DNA of 39,442 nucleotides from Planctomycetota bacterium. Lineage in GTDB: Bacteria; Planctomycetota; Phycisphaerae; FEN-1346. The notes below the pieces were generated by a model. That model searched no databases and was not told the origin of the DNA. It saw only the letters and a program-made list of their open reading frames with translations. Below are positions 1 to 8,108 of this stretch, one piece after another. How positions within the stretch are numbered: the stretch's first letter is position 1; the number at the start of each line of letters is the position of its first letter. The DNA lies in the NCBI GenBank assembly GCA_016872895.1, contig VGYT01000005.1, forward strand, positions 1 to 39,442, given 5' to 3'. Made by a program: the position numbers and the translations under genes.

Positions 1-1
1 G

Positions 2-85
2 GGCAAACATTTTCAGGCGTTTCACGATCTGGCCGCCAGCATCATTTGCTTCAACCGCCTCCGGCAAGTGACCGGAGGGCTGTGA
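2..85 (+). pseudogene. 3' end of a DDE-type transposase ORF (5' part outside window)
   Basis: Frame 2 reads GKHFQAFHDLAASIICFNRLRQVTGGL* from the window edge to TGA at 83-85; resembles the C-terminus of IS4/IS5-type transposases. Short, so tentative. Confidence 0.45.
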
Positions 86-121
86 AACAGCTTCTTAGCG
101 CCGGCCGCGCCTCCGGGCGTC

Positions 122-580
122 GTGGAGGCGCGGGGGTTCCGCCTGCTGGACGACGCGGGCAAGACGCAGGCCGTCCTGGACGCGACGGTCCTGGGGGCTC
201 GCCTCCGCCTGTACGACGCGGCGGGCGAGATGCGGGTCGGCCTGACGGTGACGGCCAGCGGGTCTGGCCTGGCTCTGTGCGACGCGGCGGGCGAGGTGCG
301 GGCCCAACTGGGCGTGACGGCCAGCGGGTCTGGCCTGGGCCTGTCCGACGCGGCGGGCGAGACGCGGGTCGAACTGAACGAGTCCACCAACGGCCCCGCC
401 CTGGGCCTGTACGACGCGGCGGGCAAGGAGCGGGCCGCCCTGAGCGTGAGGGCCGACGGGGCTCGCCTGATCCTGCGGGACGCGGCGGGCGAGCCGCGGG
501 CCGGCCTGTTCGTGAGGGCCGACGGGCCTGTGCTGACCCTGTTGGACGCGGCGGGCAAACCCGTGGCGCGGCTGCCCTGA
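122..580 (+). CDS. 22-aa tandem repeat protein (beta-solenoid-like 'LYDAAGK.RA.L.V...G..L' repeats), probably N-terminally truncated
   Basis: ORF with about six 22-residue (66-bp) repeats: LYDAAGEMRVGLTVTASGSGLA / LCDAAGEVRAQLGVTASGSGLG / LSDAAGETRVELNESTNGPALG etc. No signal peptide or TM segment, which I would expect from full-length relatives. Confidence 0.6.
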   Translation: MEARGFRLLDDAGKTQAVLDATVLGARLRLYDAAGEMRVGLTVTASGSGLALCDAAGEVRAQLGVTASGSGLGLSDAAGETRVELNESTNGPALGLYDAAGKERAALSVRADGARLILRDAAGEPRAGLFVRADGPVLTLLDAAGKPVARLP

Positions 581-642
581 CGACGCCGGGCAGAGTGTCG
601 TTCCAGGCAAAGGCTCCCGACGGGCCTTCGGCCGCCGCAGGG

Positions 643-658
643 CTACGGCCCGCCGTAG
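643..658. repeat. GC-rich palindrome CTACGGC-CC-GCCGTAG
   Basis: Perfect 7-bp inverted repeat with 2-nt spacer in the intergenic region, followed by GGGCTTCAGCCC. Confidence 0.6.
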
Positions 659-771
659 GGCTTCAGCCCGCAGGCGGGCAGGCCGACACGGCAAGCGCAA
701 TCGGGGACAACCGAGCGCGCCGGGCACATCTTCAAGCGGAGAAACGGAGAGCCGAAGAAAGGGGCGAAGGG

Positions 772-1359
772 ATGAGAACCTTTCAGCCGACGTACCGCGA
801 CCGCACGGGGAACCTGCGGCGCGCGGCCAAGTGGTACGCGGAACTCCGCAACGCCGCCGGAGTGCTGCGGCGCGTGCCGTGCTTTACCAACCGGCGGGCG
901 AGCGAGGACTTCGGGCGGCAACTGGTGCGGCTCGTCAACTACAGGGCCGCCGGCCAGTTGCCCGACCCGGCCCTTGTCGCGTGGCTTGAAGGGCTGCCGG
1001 GCCGCCTTCAAGCGCTGCTTGCGCGGCAGGGCTTTCTTGACGGGCGGCACTCGGCGGCCATGAAGCCGCTGGTTGAACACCTGGAAGGCGCGCCCGATGC
1101 GCCGGGTTTCCGCCAGGCGCTTGCGGCGCGCGGCGCGACGCCCCGCCACGCTGACCTCGTAGTCGGCCGGGCGCGGCGCGTTCTGGAAGGCTGCGGCTTT
1201 ACGTTTTGGAGGGACATTTCGGCCAGCGCACCTCGCCGACCTGCGGGCCGACTCGGTGGACGCCGAAGCGGGAACGGGCCGCAGGCCGGTTCCGGCACAG
1301 CAGGCGGCAAGCGGCGTTTTGGGATATTTTGGATTGACGGCATGGGGCGTGCGGCATAA
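772..1359 (+). pseudogene. Decayed tyrosine recombinase/phage-integrase-like gene (N-terminal and SAM-like part only)
   Basis: MRTFQPTYRDRTGNLRRAAKWYAELRNAAGVLRRVPCFTNRRASEDFGRQL...RHADLVVGRARRVLEGCGFTFWRDISAS resembles the N-terminal half of planctomycete integrases; homology-like text (ADLRADSVDAEAGT) continues in another frame after ~1226; no catalytic domain. Confidence 0.45.
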
Positions 1360-1407
1360 GTTGGGGCGGATGCAGGGCCGTCGTTGTCGACAAAGAAAGG
1401 AGCAACC

Positions 1408-2160
1408 GTGAAAGCCCGGTCGCTGCTGTTCGTCCTGGCCGCTGCGCTGCTGGCGTGCGGCGTGAACCTGGGCGGTGCGGAGCAGGCGCAGGAACCGAAC
1501 ACCCTGACGGAGGCGGAGAAACAGGCGGGCTGGAAGTTGCTGTTCGACGGCAAGACGACGGCCGGGTGGCGCGGCTACAAGATGGAGACGCTGCCGCCCG
1601 GCTGGAAGGCCATCGACGGGGTGCTTGCCCGCGTCAGCGGCGGGGCGGGCGGCAAAGGGGCAGGCGGCGGCGACGACGTCGTCACGACCGAGGAGTTCGA
1701 GAACTTCGACCTCTCGCTGGAATGCAAGATCACCGCCAAGGGCAACAGCGGCGTGCTGTACCACGTGTCGGAGGAGCCCATCACCGCGTGGCACTACGCG
1801 CCCGAAGTGCAGATACTGGACAACTCGGCCTGGCCTACGCGCAACCCGAAGCAACTGGCCGGCTCGTGCTACGACCTCTATGCGCCGGCGAAGGACGTTA
1901 CCAAGCCGCCCGGACAATGGAACCAGATGCGCATCCTGGTCAGCGGCGCGCACGTGGAGCACTGGATGAACGGCGAGAAGGTGGTGCAGTACGAACTGTG
2001 GAGCGACGACTGGAAGCAGCGCGTGGCGGCGAGCAAGTTCAAGGTGCACCCGAAGTTCGGCACGTTCAAGAAGGGCCCGATCGCGCTTCAGGACCACACG
2101 GACCGGATCGAGTTCCGCAGCATCAAGATTCGTCCGCTGCCGGCGACCCCGGCCCGATGA
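1408..2160 (+). CDS. DUF1080 (3-keto-disaccharide hydrolase-like) secreted protein
   Basis: RBS AAAGGAG 5' of GTG at 1408; signal peptide; GWKLLFDGKTTAGWRGYKMETLPPGWKAIDGVL ... FENFDLSLECKITAKGNSGVLYHVSEE typical of DUF1080. Confidence 0.85.
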   Translation: MKARSLLFVLAAALLACGVNLGGAEQAQEPNTLTEAEKQAGWKLLFDGKTTAGWRGYKMETLPPGWKAIDGVLARVSGGAGGKGAGGGDDVVTTEEFENFDLSLECKITAKGNSGVLYHVSEEPITAWHYAPEVQILDNSAWPTRNPKQLAGSCYDLYAPAKDVTKPPGQWNQMRILVSGAHVEHWMNGEKVVQYELWSDDWKQRVAASKFKVHPKFGTFKKGPIALQDHTDRIEFRSIKIRPLPATPAR

Positions 2161-2180
2161 TCCGTCGGCCGGGCAACGGC

Positions 2181-3167
2181 TCACCTCGGCACGACCGCGA
2201 ACAGGGTCAAGCGGTGGCACATGCCCCCCAGCAGATACACCAACCAGCGGGCGGCCGCGAGTTTCAGGACGGTCTTAAGGTCGCCCCTGCGCCTGGCCTC
2301 CGCGAAAGGGTGCGGGTCTATCAGGAACTTGGGACGGCGCAGAAGCCCCGCCCTCCGCAGCATCCGCCGCAGCGTGTCCGCCGTGAAGAAGTTGATGTGG
2401 TCCCAGGCGTGCCAGGAATTGGAGCCCCAGTAGGGGTAGATGCGCGGCCGAAGGTCTTCCTCGGGGATGCCCGCCTCCCTCTGAATCCAGCGATGGAAGT
2501 TGGGCGTCTTCAGGACCAGGACCCCGCCCTCGGCCAACAGGCCGGCAATACGCCTGAGGGAAGCAAGGGGGTCGTCCAGGTGCTCGGGCACGTCCCAAAG
2601 AGTGACGATGTCAAAGGTCCCCTCAAGGGCAACCGTTTGCAGCGTGCCGCAGGAGACGTCAAGGCCGAACTCCCTCCTGGCCCGCTCCACCGCCAGGGGG
2701 TGCGGCTCCAAACCGGTTACCTTGTAGCCTTTGTCGCGGGCGAGCACCAGGAACCTGCCCTCGGAGCAGCCCACATCAAGAATTGACGCCGACGGGGGAC
2801 GGCGGCGCGACAAGTGCCGAAGCGCAACTTCGTAGGCCGGGCGGTCCACCAGGTCGGCGTGCTCGTAGGTGTCAACGCTCGCTCTGCCTTCCGCCCGCAA
2901 TTCGGGGTTCCAGGCAGGGTCCTTGTACCGGGCGAGCCACTCGGGCGACAGGATGACCGGCGAGTAGGCAAAAGAGCATCGCCTGCACAGGCCCACCGAG
3001 AAAACGTCGTGAGTGTACCAGGAATCGGTGGCGGCGTGTTCCTTGTGAAACAGGCGGCAATCGTCTGCACCGCAGAGCGGGCAAGGCCGCCTTCGCAGGG
3101 GGGCCTGGAAATCAACCCTGATGCGCGTTCCCGCGTCGGCCGGCACGGCTGAATCGGCACTGGCCAT
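2181..3167 (-). CDS. Class I SAM-dependent methyltransferase with N-terminal zinc-finger-like Cys cluster
   Basis: RRRPCPLCGADDCRLFHKE...LCRRCSFAYSP then ILDVGCSEGRFLVLARDKGYKVTGLEPHPLAVERAR motif I and FDIVTLWDVPEHLDDPLASL; start ATG at 3167. Confidence 0.85.
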   Translation of the reverse strand: MASADSAVPADAGTRIRVDFQAPLRRRPCPLCGADDCRLFHKEHAATDSWYTHDVFSVGLCRRCSFAYSPVILSPEWLARYKDPAWNPELRAEGRASVDTYEHADLVDRPAYEVALRHLSRRRPPSASILDVGCSEGRFLVLARDKGYKVTGLEPHPLAVERARREFGLDVSCGTLQTVALEGTFDIVTLWDVPEHLDDPLASLRRIAGLLAEGGVLVLKTPNFHRWIQREAGIPEEDLRPRIYPYWGSNSWHAWDHINFFTADTLRRMLRRAGLLRRPKFLIDPHPFAEARRRGDLKTVLKLAAARWLVYLLGGMCHRLTLFAVVPR

Positions 3168-3232
3168 AAGGGCGGCTCCGAAGTTTGCGGTATCGTGCCC
3201 GCAGGCACGGCCCAAAGTCCAGAAGAAATGCA

Positions 3233-3323
3233 GGCATGGTTCAAAGCCCCCGGCACCGCCGGGGGATGATCGGCCCGCACCATCCATCCCCACGCGGTGC
3301 GTGGGGCTTGTTTGAACCATGCC
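3233..3323. repeat. Composite palindromic element: outer 13-bp stem enclosing two 8-bp hairpins
   Basis: GGCATGGTTCAAA (3233-3245) / TTTGAACCATGCC (3311-3323); inner CCCCCGGC-ACC-GCCGGGGG (3247-3265) and CCCCACGC-GGT-GCGTGGGG (3288-3306), all perfect. Confidence 0.85.
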
Positions 3324-3337
3324 GCGTCCCGCGTGGT

Positions 3338-6300
3338 TCATCGGCCGCCCGCGGCTGCGTCGCCCATGCAGAGGAGGCGTCCGTTTTCCAGGGAGATGTA
3401 CAGCCGGCCGCCGGCTGCGGCCATGCCGTCGAAGACGGGGGGCGAGTCGAGCGGGCATCGCGCCAACTCTGCGCCGTCTGCGGCGGAGAGGGCCAGGAGC
3501 AGCCCGCGGCAGCCTGAATCGCCAGCGGCAGTGCCTCCCCGGGCGTCGGCAGGGGGCGCGGCTTCCCGCGGCGGCGCCGGCGCGGGACCGGCCACCAGCA
3601 GCACCTTGTCGGCCAGGAGCATCGCGCGGACCTGGATGGCCGGCGGCCTGGCCCACTGCTCCCGCCCATCGGCGCGGCCTAGCGCGAACAGCCGGTACGG
3701 CCCGTCCTGGAGCATGTTCGACCAGTGGACGCTCGCCCGCCCGTAGCCGTACACCGTGGATGCGTCGAACGCGAGCAGCCTGCCGAAGACCAGGTTCTTG
3801 TCGCGCTGGCTACAGCCGGTCGAAAGCGAGCAGCGGGCGCCGAGAATCCAGTACGAGCGGTGCGGCCACGTGTCGTCCAGAAAGCCGGTCAGGGTGAGCA
3901 GGTGGGGATTGCCTGCGGGCCGGACGGCGGCGGACTTGTCGAAAACGTTGTCGCGCAGGTACACGTACTGGTCGTCGGCGGTGAGGATGTCGGCCAGCGC
4001 TCCCGGCATCTCGCAGGGGCCGTAGTGCCTGGGCTGCCTGCCGGTGGCGGGGTCGGGGCTGTAGATGGGGGTCCTGGCGAGAATCTCGCCCGTTTCGGGG
4101 CGGACGCGGCAGAGGTCAATGCCGCCGTCCAGGTAGGACGACCTGCCCGCCGCGAAGTAGGCGGCGCCGTCCTGGACCAGGACGCTTCCGTGGACGGGCG
4201 ATGGTGACTCAAGTTGTCCGCAGGCGGCTATGAGCCTGTCGTCGCGGGCCGCGCGCAGGCGCCAGGCAGGTGCGCCGTCGGATGCCCGTACGCTGTAAAC
4301 GCAGCCGTCGCGGCAGCCGAAGATCGCACGGCCGGCGTACAGGGTGGGCGGCGAGTCGATGCGTGCGCCCGCCGTGAAGCGCCACGCGGGGCGGCCCGAA
4401 TCGGCATCCATCGCCGAGAGCGCGTGCTCGTCCACCGAGGCCACGAACACCTTGCCCTCGGCAACGGTGGGGCTGGTGAGCCGTCCTCCGACTTCGGCTT
4501 GCCACCTGGGGCGCAGCGCAGCGGCCACGGCCAGCGGCGAAGCACCGCTTCTCTGGGGGTCATGCCGGTAGGTGGGCCAGTCGTCGGTGCGGAGCGCGGC
4601 CTGCGGATTTCGAGCGGCGTCGGCGCGGGCCGGGCCTGCCCCGGCGTCGCCCTGATAGGCCGGGCCGCGCTCAAGGCGGCCGTCCGGGGCTTGAGCGACT
4701 TGCGGCCTTGAAGGGCCTTGCGCCGCCAGCGCGTAAAAACCATCCAACTTTGCGGTGACGTAGCACCCGCAGGCATGAGGCGGCGCATAGAGAAGGCCGT
4801 TGGCCGGCATGACGCCATATCGGCAGACGCCGCGCACCCAACTGTGCCACAAGACGTCGCCGCTGGCCAGGTCAATGAACTCGACGCCCCGCCTGCCGCC
4901 CAGGATGTACTGCTCGGTGGCCTTGTTGCCGTAGCAGCGATGATGGTGTCCGGGGTTTTCCGGCTCGATGCGCTTCAGGACCTTGCCGGTTGCCAGGTCG
5001 TGCTGGGTTGCGAAGTAGGGTCCCCACTCAGGCCCTCTCTTTTCGGGGAACGGCTTGAATCCGCCCAGCCACACCGCGTTCTTTATAACGAAGGCGTCGC
5101 GCACCCGTGCAAGGGTGGAGGGCTGGGTCCACAGCGTCTTGCCGGACTCCGGCGACAGGAGCGTCACGGCCTGGCCGTCGGCACAGACGATGCCGGCATC
5201 GGATGCCACGGAGAGGGGTGCGTCGGGCGCTGACCACCGCTGCCGGCCAGTCCGCAGGTCGAGGCAGACGACGTCGCCGGCCTTCTGAAAGATGGCGCGG
5301 TCTGCGATTGCGCAGAGGCTGCCGGGGCGGAGGCCGGCGGCGTCGGGGCCCGCCTTCCGCCAGAGGACCTGGCCGGATGCGGCATCGAGGGCAACAATGG
5401 CCTGCTCCCCCCTGCTCTCTGTCGCGCGGAGTTGCTTAACGAGCGGGTCGGCGGTTTCCCGGACGTAGAGGGGGGATTTTTCCTGCCTGACAAGGCCGGC
5501 CCATTTCTGGAGTTCGGCGGTGCGCTCCGCGGTTACGCTTCGGACGGCCAGGAGAAGCACGCCCTGGCACCAGAGTATCTGCTCCGTGCCCTCGGTCCGC
5601 TCGAAAACCCTGACGGTCTGCCCCGTTGCCGCATCCAGGACGCTGACGGGTGCGTGCAGGCCCAGGGTGACGTACACGCGGCCGCCGGCGGCAACCAGCC
5701 TGGTCTGAAGTTGCGGGGGCGTCTGTCCCCAGTTGACGATGTGCGGGAACCAGGGGCTGAAGGGCCGCTTCCAGAGCAGTATGCCGTTGTAGGCGTCGCG
5801 CGCGACAAGATGCCACTGCGGCGGCTCGCGGAGCGAGGCGATGGGCCCCTCGTCGGCCACGTAGAAAATCCGGCCCGCGGCCGAGACAAGGGCGTTGATG
5901 CTGGGAATATGCTCGTGGCTGCGAGTGTGCCGCGGGTCGGCAATCCACTGGACGCGGCCAGGGGGTCCGACCAGCGAGTCGCGGGCCACCGCGTTTCCGC
6001 TCGCGTCGTGCAGGTAGTGGGTCCACTCGTCAACTTCCTTCGGCCGCGGCTTGACGGCCACGCTCCACGCGCCGCCGGATTTCACGTATGCCGCGCCCTG
6101 GGGCGCCACGACGCGCATCGCCTCCTGCACCGGTATCCTGCCGAGGTCGGCCGACACGAGAAGGTTGACAAGGTTGTCGGCATACGGCAGGCGATCGGCG
6201 GTCCAGCGCTGGGCGGAGACCTTGCCGGAGAGACCGAGCGACTGGATGTGCTTGCGAGCCCGCTCGACGTTGGCGGCGTCCGGGTCGAGGCCGTGGATCA

Positions 6301-6559
6301 GGAACGAGTCGTTCGCCCGCAGCGCGGCCGTCAGCCTGCCGTCGCCGCAACCGACGTGGACGACCAGGCCGCCCTGGATGCGCGTGGCCTGGAGTATCTC
6401 CTGCGCCGACGGCTCTCCAGCGACAGCGGCGGCGGCGCCGGCGGCGCCCGCAGCGGGGGCGCCGGCGGCGGCGCTTGCGCCTGCGGCGGCGGCGAACGCC
6501 AGCGTCAGCAGAAACGGGGCCGATGAAATAAGCCGAGTCGCCCGCCCAAGAGAGATCAT
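3338..6559 (-). CDS. Secreted methyltransferase-like domain fused to PQQ-binding-like beta-propeller
   Basis: Signal peptide; LVVHVGCGDGRLTAALRANDSFLIHGLDPDAANVERARKHI (MTase motif I-like); repeated PQQ motifs (ILLWKRPF, VLWRKAGPDA, TLWTQPS, PAWRFTAGARIDSPPTLYAGRAIFGCRDGCVYSVRASDGAPAWRL). Confidence 0.85.
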   Translation of the reverse strand: MISLGRATRLISSAPFLLTLAFAAAAGASAAAGAPAAGAAGAAAAVAGEPSAQEILQATRIQGGLVVHVGCGDGRLTAALRANDSFLIHGLDPDAANVERARKHIQSLGLSGKVSAQRWTADRLPYADNLVNLLVSADLGRIPVQEAMRVVAPQGAAYVKSGGAWSVAVKPRPKEVDEWTHYLHDASGNAVARDSLVGPPGRVQWIADPRHTRSHEHIPSINALVSAAGRIFYVADEGPIASLREPPQWHLVARDAYNGILLWKRPFSPWFPHIVNWGQTPPQLQTRLVAAGGRVYVTLGLHAPVSVLDAATGQTVRVFERTEGTEQILWCQGVLLLAVRSVTAERTAELQKWAGLVRQEKSPLYVRETADPLVKQLRATESRGEQAIVALDAASGQVLWRKAGPDAAGLRPGSLCAIADRAIFQKAGDVVCLDLRTGRQRWSAPDAPLSVASDAGIVCADGQAVTLLSPESGKTLWTQPSTLARVRDAFVIKNAVWLGGFKPFPEKRGPEWGPYFATQHDLATGKVLKRIEPENPGHHHRCYGNKATEQYILGGRRGVEFIDLASGDVLWHSWVRGVCRYGVMPANGLLYAPPHACGCYVTAKLDGFYALAAQGPSRPQVAQAPDGRLERGPAYQGDAGAGPARADAARNPQAALRTDDWPTYRHDPQRSGASPLAVAAALRPRWQAEVGGRLTSPTVAEGKVFVASVDEHALSAMDADSGRPAWRFTAGARIDSPPTLYAGRAIFGCRDGCVYSVRASDGAPAWRLRAARDDRLIAACGQLESPSPVHGSVLVQDGAAYFAAGRSSYLDGGIDLCRVRPETGEILARTPIYSPDPATGRQPRHYGPCEMPGALADILTADDQYVYLRDNVFDKSAAVRPAGNPHLLTLTGFLDDTWPHRSYWILGARCSLSTGCSQRDKNLVFGRLLAFDASTVYGYGRASVHWSNMLQDGPYRLFALGRADGREQWARPPAIQVRAMLLADKVLLVAGPAPAPPREAAPPADARGGTAAGDSGCRGLLLALSAADGAELARCPLDSPPVFDGMAAAGGRLYISLENGRLLCMGDAAAGGR

Positions 6560-6584
6560 CGTGAAGATCCTCCTTACAGTTCTC

Positions 6585-7997
6585 CTACTTCAGTTCCTCG
6601 CGGCAGCGTGCGACGCGCCCGCGAAGGTCTGCCAGCACCGAGGCCGAGGCAGGGTCGGCGGCCAGGTTGCGCACCTGGCGCGGGTCGTTCTCGATGTCGT
6701 ACAGCCACTCGGCCTGGTGGTCCTGCTCAAGGTACGTCCAGTATGACCATCGCCGGGTGCGGACGCCCTCGGACTTCGGGATAATCCTGTTGGGGAACAG
6801 GTGCTCGTAGAACCAGTCTTCCCGCCATGCGGGCGACTGGCCGCGAAGAAGCGGCCCGAGGTCGCACCCCTGCGTGCGCGGCGGGACGGCGGCCCCGGCC
6901 AGGGCGAGCATCGTGGGCGCAAGGTCGATGTTGAGGGCCATCTCCCGGCGCCGCCTGCCGCGCAGGGACGCCGGCAGCCGCGGGTCGTACACCACCAGGG
7001 GCACGCGGATGGATTCCTCGTGCATGAACCACTTGCCGGCCAGGCCGTGCTCGCCCAGGTAGAAGCCGTTGTCGCCCGTCAGGATGATGACGGTGCTCCC
7101 GGCCGCGCCCTTCTCCTTGAGCGCGGCCACGATTGTTGCGACGGCGTCGTCCACGCCCGTGACGAGGCGGAAGTAGCCCTTGACCATCTGCTGGTAGAGG
7201 TCGGGGCTTGAGAAGCGGATTTGCCAGCGGCGGCGGGCCTCGCTCTCGCGCACGTAGTCGGGCAGGGCCTCGAAGTACTTCGGGTCGGCCGTGGGCGGCA
7301 CGGGGACGGCGACGTCGGCGTACAAGTTCTCATATTTAGGTGCATACAGGAATTGTCGCGGGTCGCCGTCCTGGCAGTGGGGCGCCTTGAAACTGACGGA
7401 CAGGCAGAAGGGGCGGCCGGCAGGCGCGGCCCGCAGGAACTCCGCCGCCTGCTCGGCCATCAGGTCCGTCAGGTGGACCTCGCGGCCGAGGTCCTTGGGC
7501 CAGTAGTGGCCCTGGCCGGGGAAACCCTTCCAGTAGTCGAACGCCTCGGGCGACGGCGGCGCGTTGTCGCCCACGCCGTACTTGCCGATGAAGCCCACGT
7601 GGTAACCCGCGCGGCGGAGGACCTGGTGGTACGTGTCGGCGAACTGCTCCGGCGTAAAGGGCGTGTTGAAACCGTGGACGCCGTGCCGCCGGGCGTACTG
7701 GCCGGTGAAGATACTCGCGCGGCTGGTGCAGCAGATGGAGGTCGTTACGAACATGTTGCTGAAAACGACGCCGGCGGCGGCCAGGGCGTCGACGTTGGGC
7801 GTGCGGATGACAGGGTTGCCCATGCAGCCGAGGGCGTCCCAGCGATGGTCATCGGTCAAAAGGAAGACGATGTTCGGCCGCGTGGGGGCGGCGGGCGCAT
7901 CGGCGGCGCGGCCGCTGGTGCGTGCGGCGGCAACTGTGCCAGCGGCCAGGGCGGCGGACCGAAGAAACGTGCGGCGAGACACGCGTGCAGCGGTCAT
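6585..7997 (-). CDS. Sulfatase with Tat-type signal peptide
   Basis: MTAARVSRRTFLRSAALAAGTVAAA; PNIVFLLTDDHRWDALGCMGNPVIRTPNVDALAAAGVVFSNMFVTTSICCTSRASIFTGQYARRHGVHG; TGDNGFYLGEHGLAGKWFMHEESIRVPLVVYDPR. Confidence 0.92.
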   Translation of the reverse strand: MTAARVSRRTFLRSAALAAGTVAAARTSGRAADAPAAPTRPNIVFLLTDDHRWDALGCMGNPVIRTPNVDALAAAGVVFSNMFVTTSICCTSRASIFTGQYARRHGVHGFNTPFTPEQFADTYHQVLRRAGYHVGFIGKYGVGDNAPPSPEAFDYWKGFPGQGHYWPKDLGREVHLTDLMAEQAAEFLRAAPAGRPFCLSVSFKAPHCQDGDPRQFLYAPKYENLYADVAVPVPPTADPKYFEALPDYVRESEARRRWQIRFSSPDLYQQMVKGYFRLVTGVDDAVATIVAALKEKGAAGSTVIILTGDNGFYLGEHGLAGKWFMHEESIRVPLVVYDPRLPASLRGRRRREMALNIDLAPTMLALAGAAVPPRTQGCDLGPLLRGQSPAWREDWFYEHLFPNRIIPKSEGVRTRRWSYWTYLEQDHQAEWLYDIENDPRQVRNLAADPASASVLADLRGRVARCREELK

Positions 7998-8051
7998 TTG
8001 TTCGGCCCCTTTCGGCGCGGCGGGTGCGCAGGCCCGACGTGCACAACGCAT

Positions 8052-8057
8052 ATTATA
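8052..8057 (-). promoter_or_regulatory. Candidate -10 element (TATAAT on minus strand) for the sulfatase
   Basis: Reverse complement of 8052-8057 (attata) is TATAAT, about 55 nt upstream of the start at 7997; no convincing -35. Confidence 0.35.
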
Positions 8058-8081
8058 TCCTGACGCGGCGGCCACGCGGAA

Positions 8082-8099
8082 CCCCGCCATTTGGCGGGG
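8082..8099. repeat. Palindrome CCCCGCC-ATTT-GGCGGGG next to the lon 3' end
   Basis: Perfect 7-bp stem, 4-nt loop, just downstream of the lon stop; may help terminate lon transcription. Confidence 0.55.
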
Positions 8100-8108
8100 C
8101 ACCCGGCG

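Noticed and set aside
3238-3248. GGTTCAAAGCC resembling a tRNA T-loop
   Set aside because: It is an arm of a perfect inverted repeat; no acceptor or anticodon stems fit. No tRNA or rRNA gene recognised by eye anywhere in the window.
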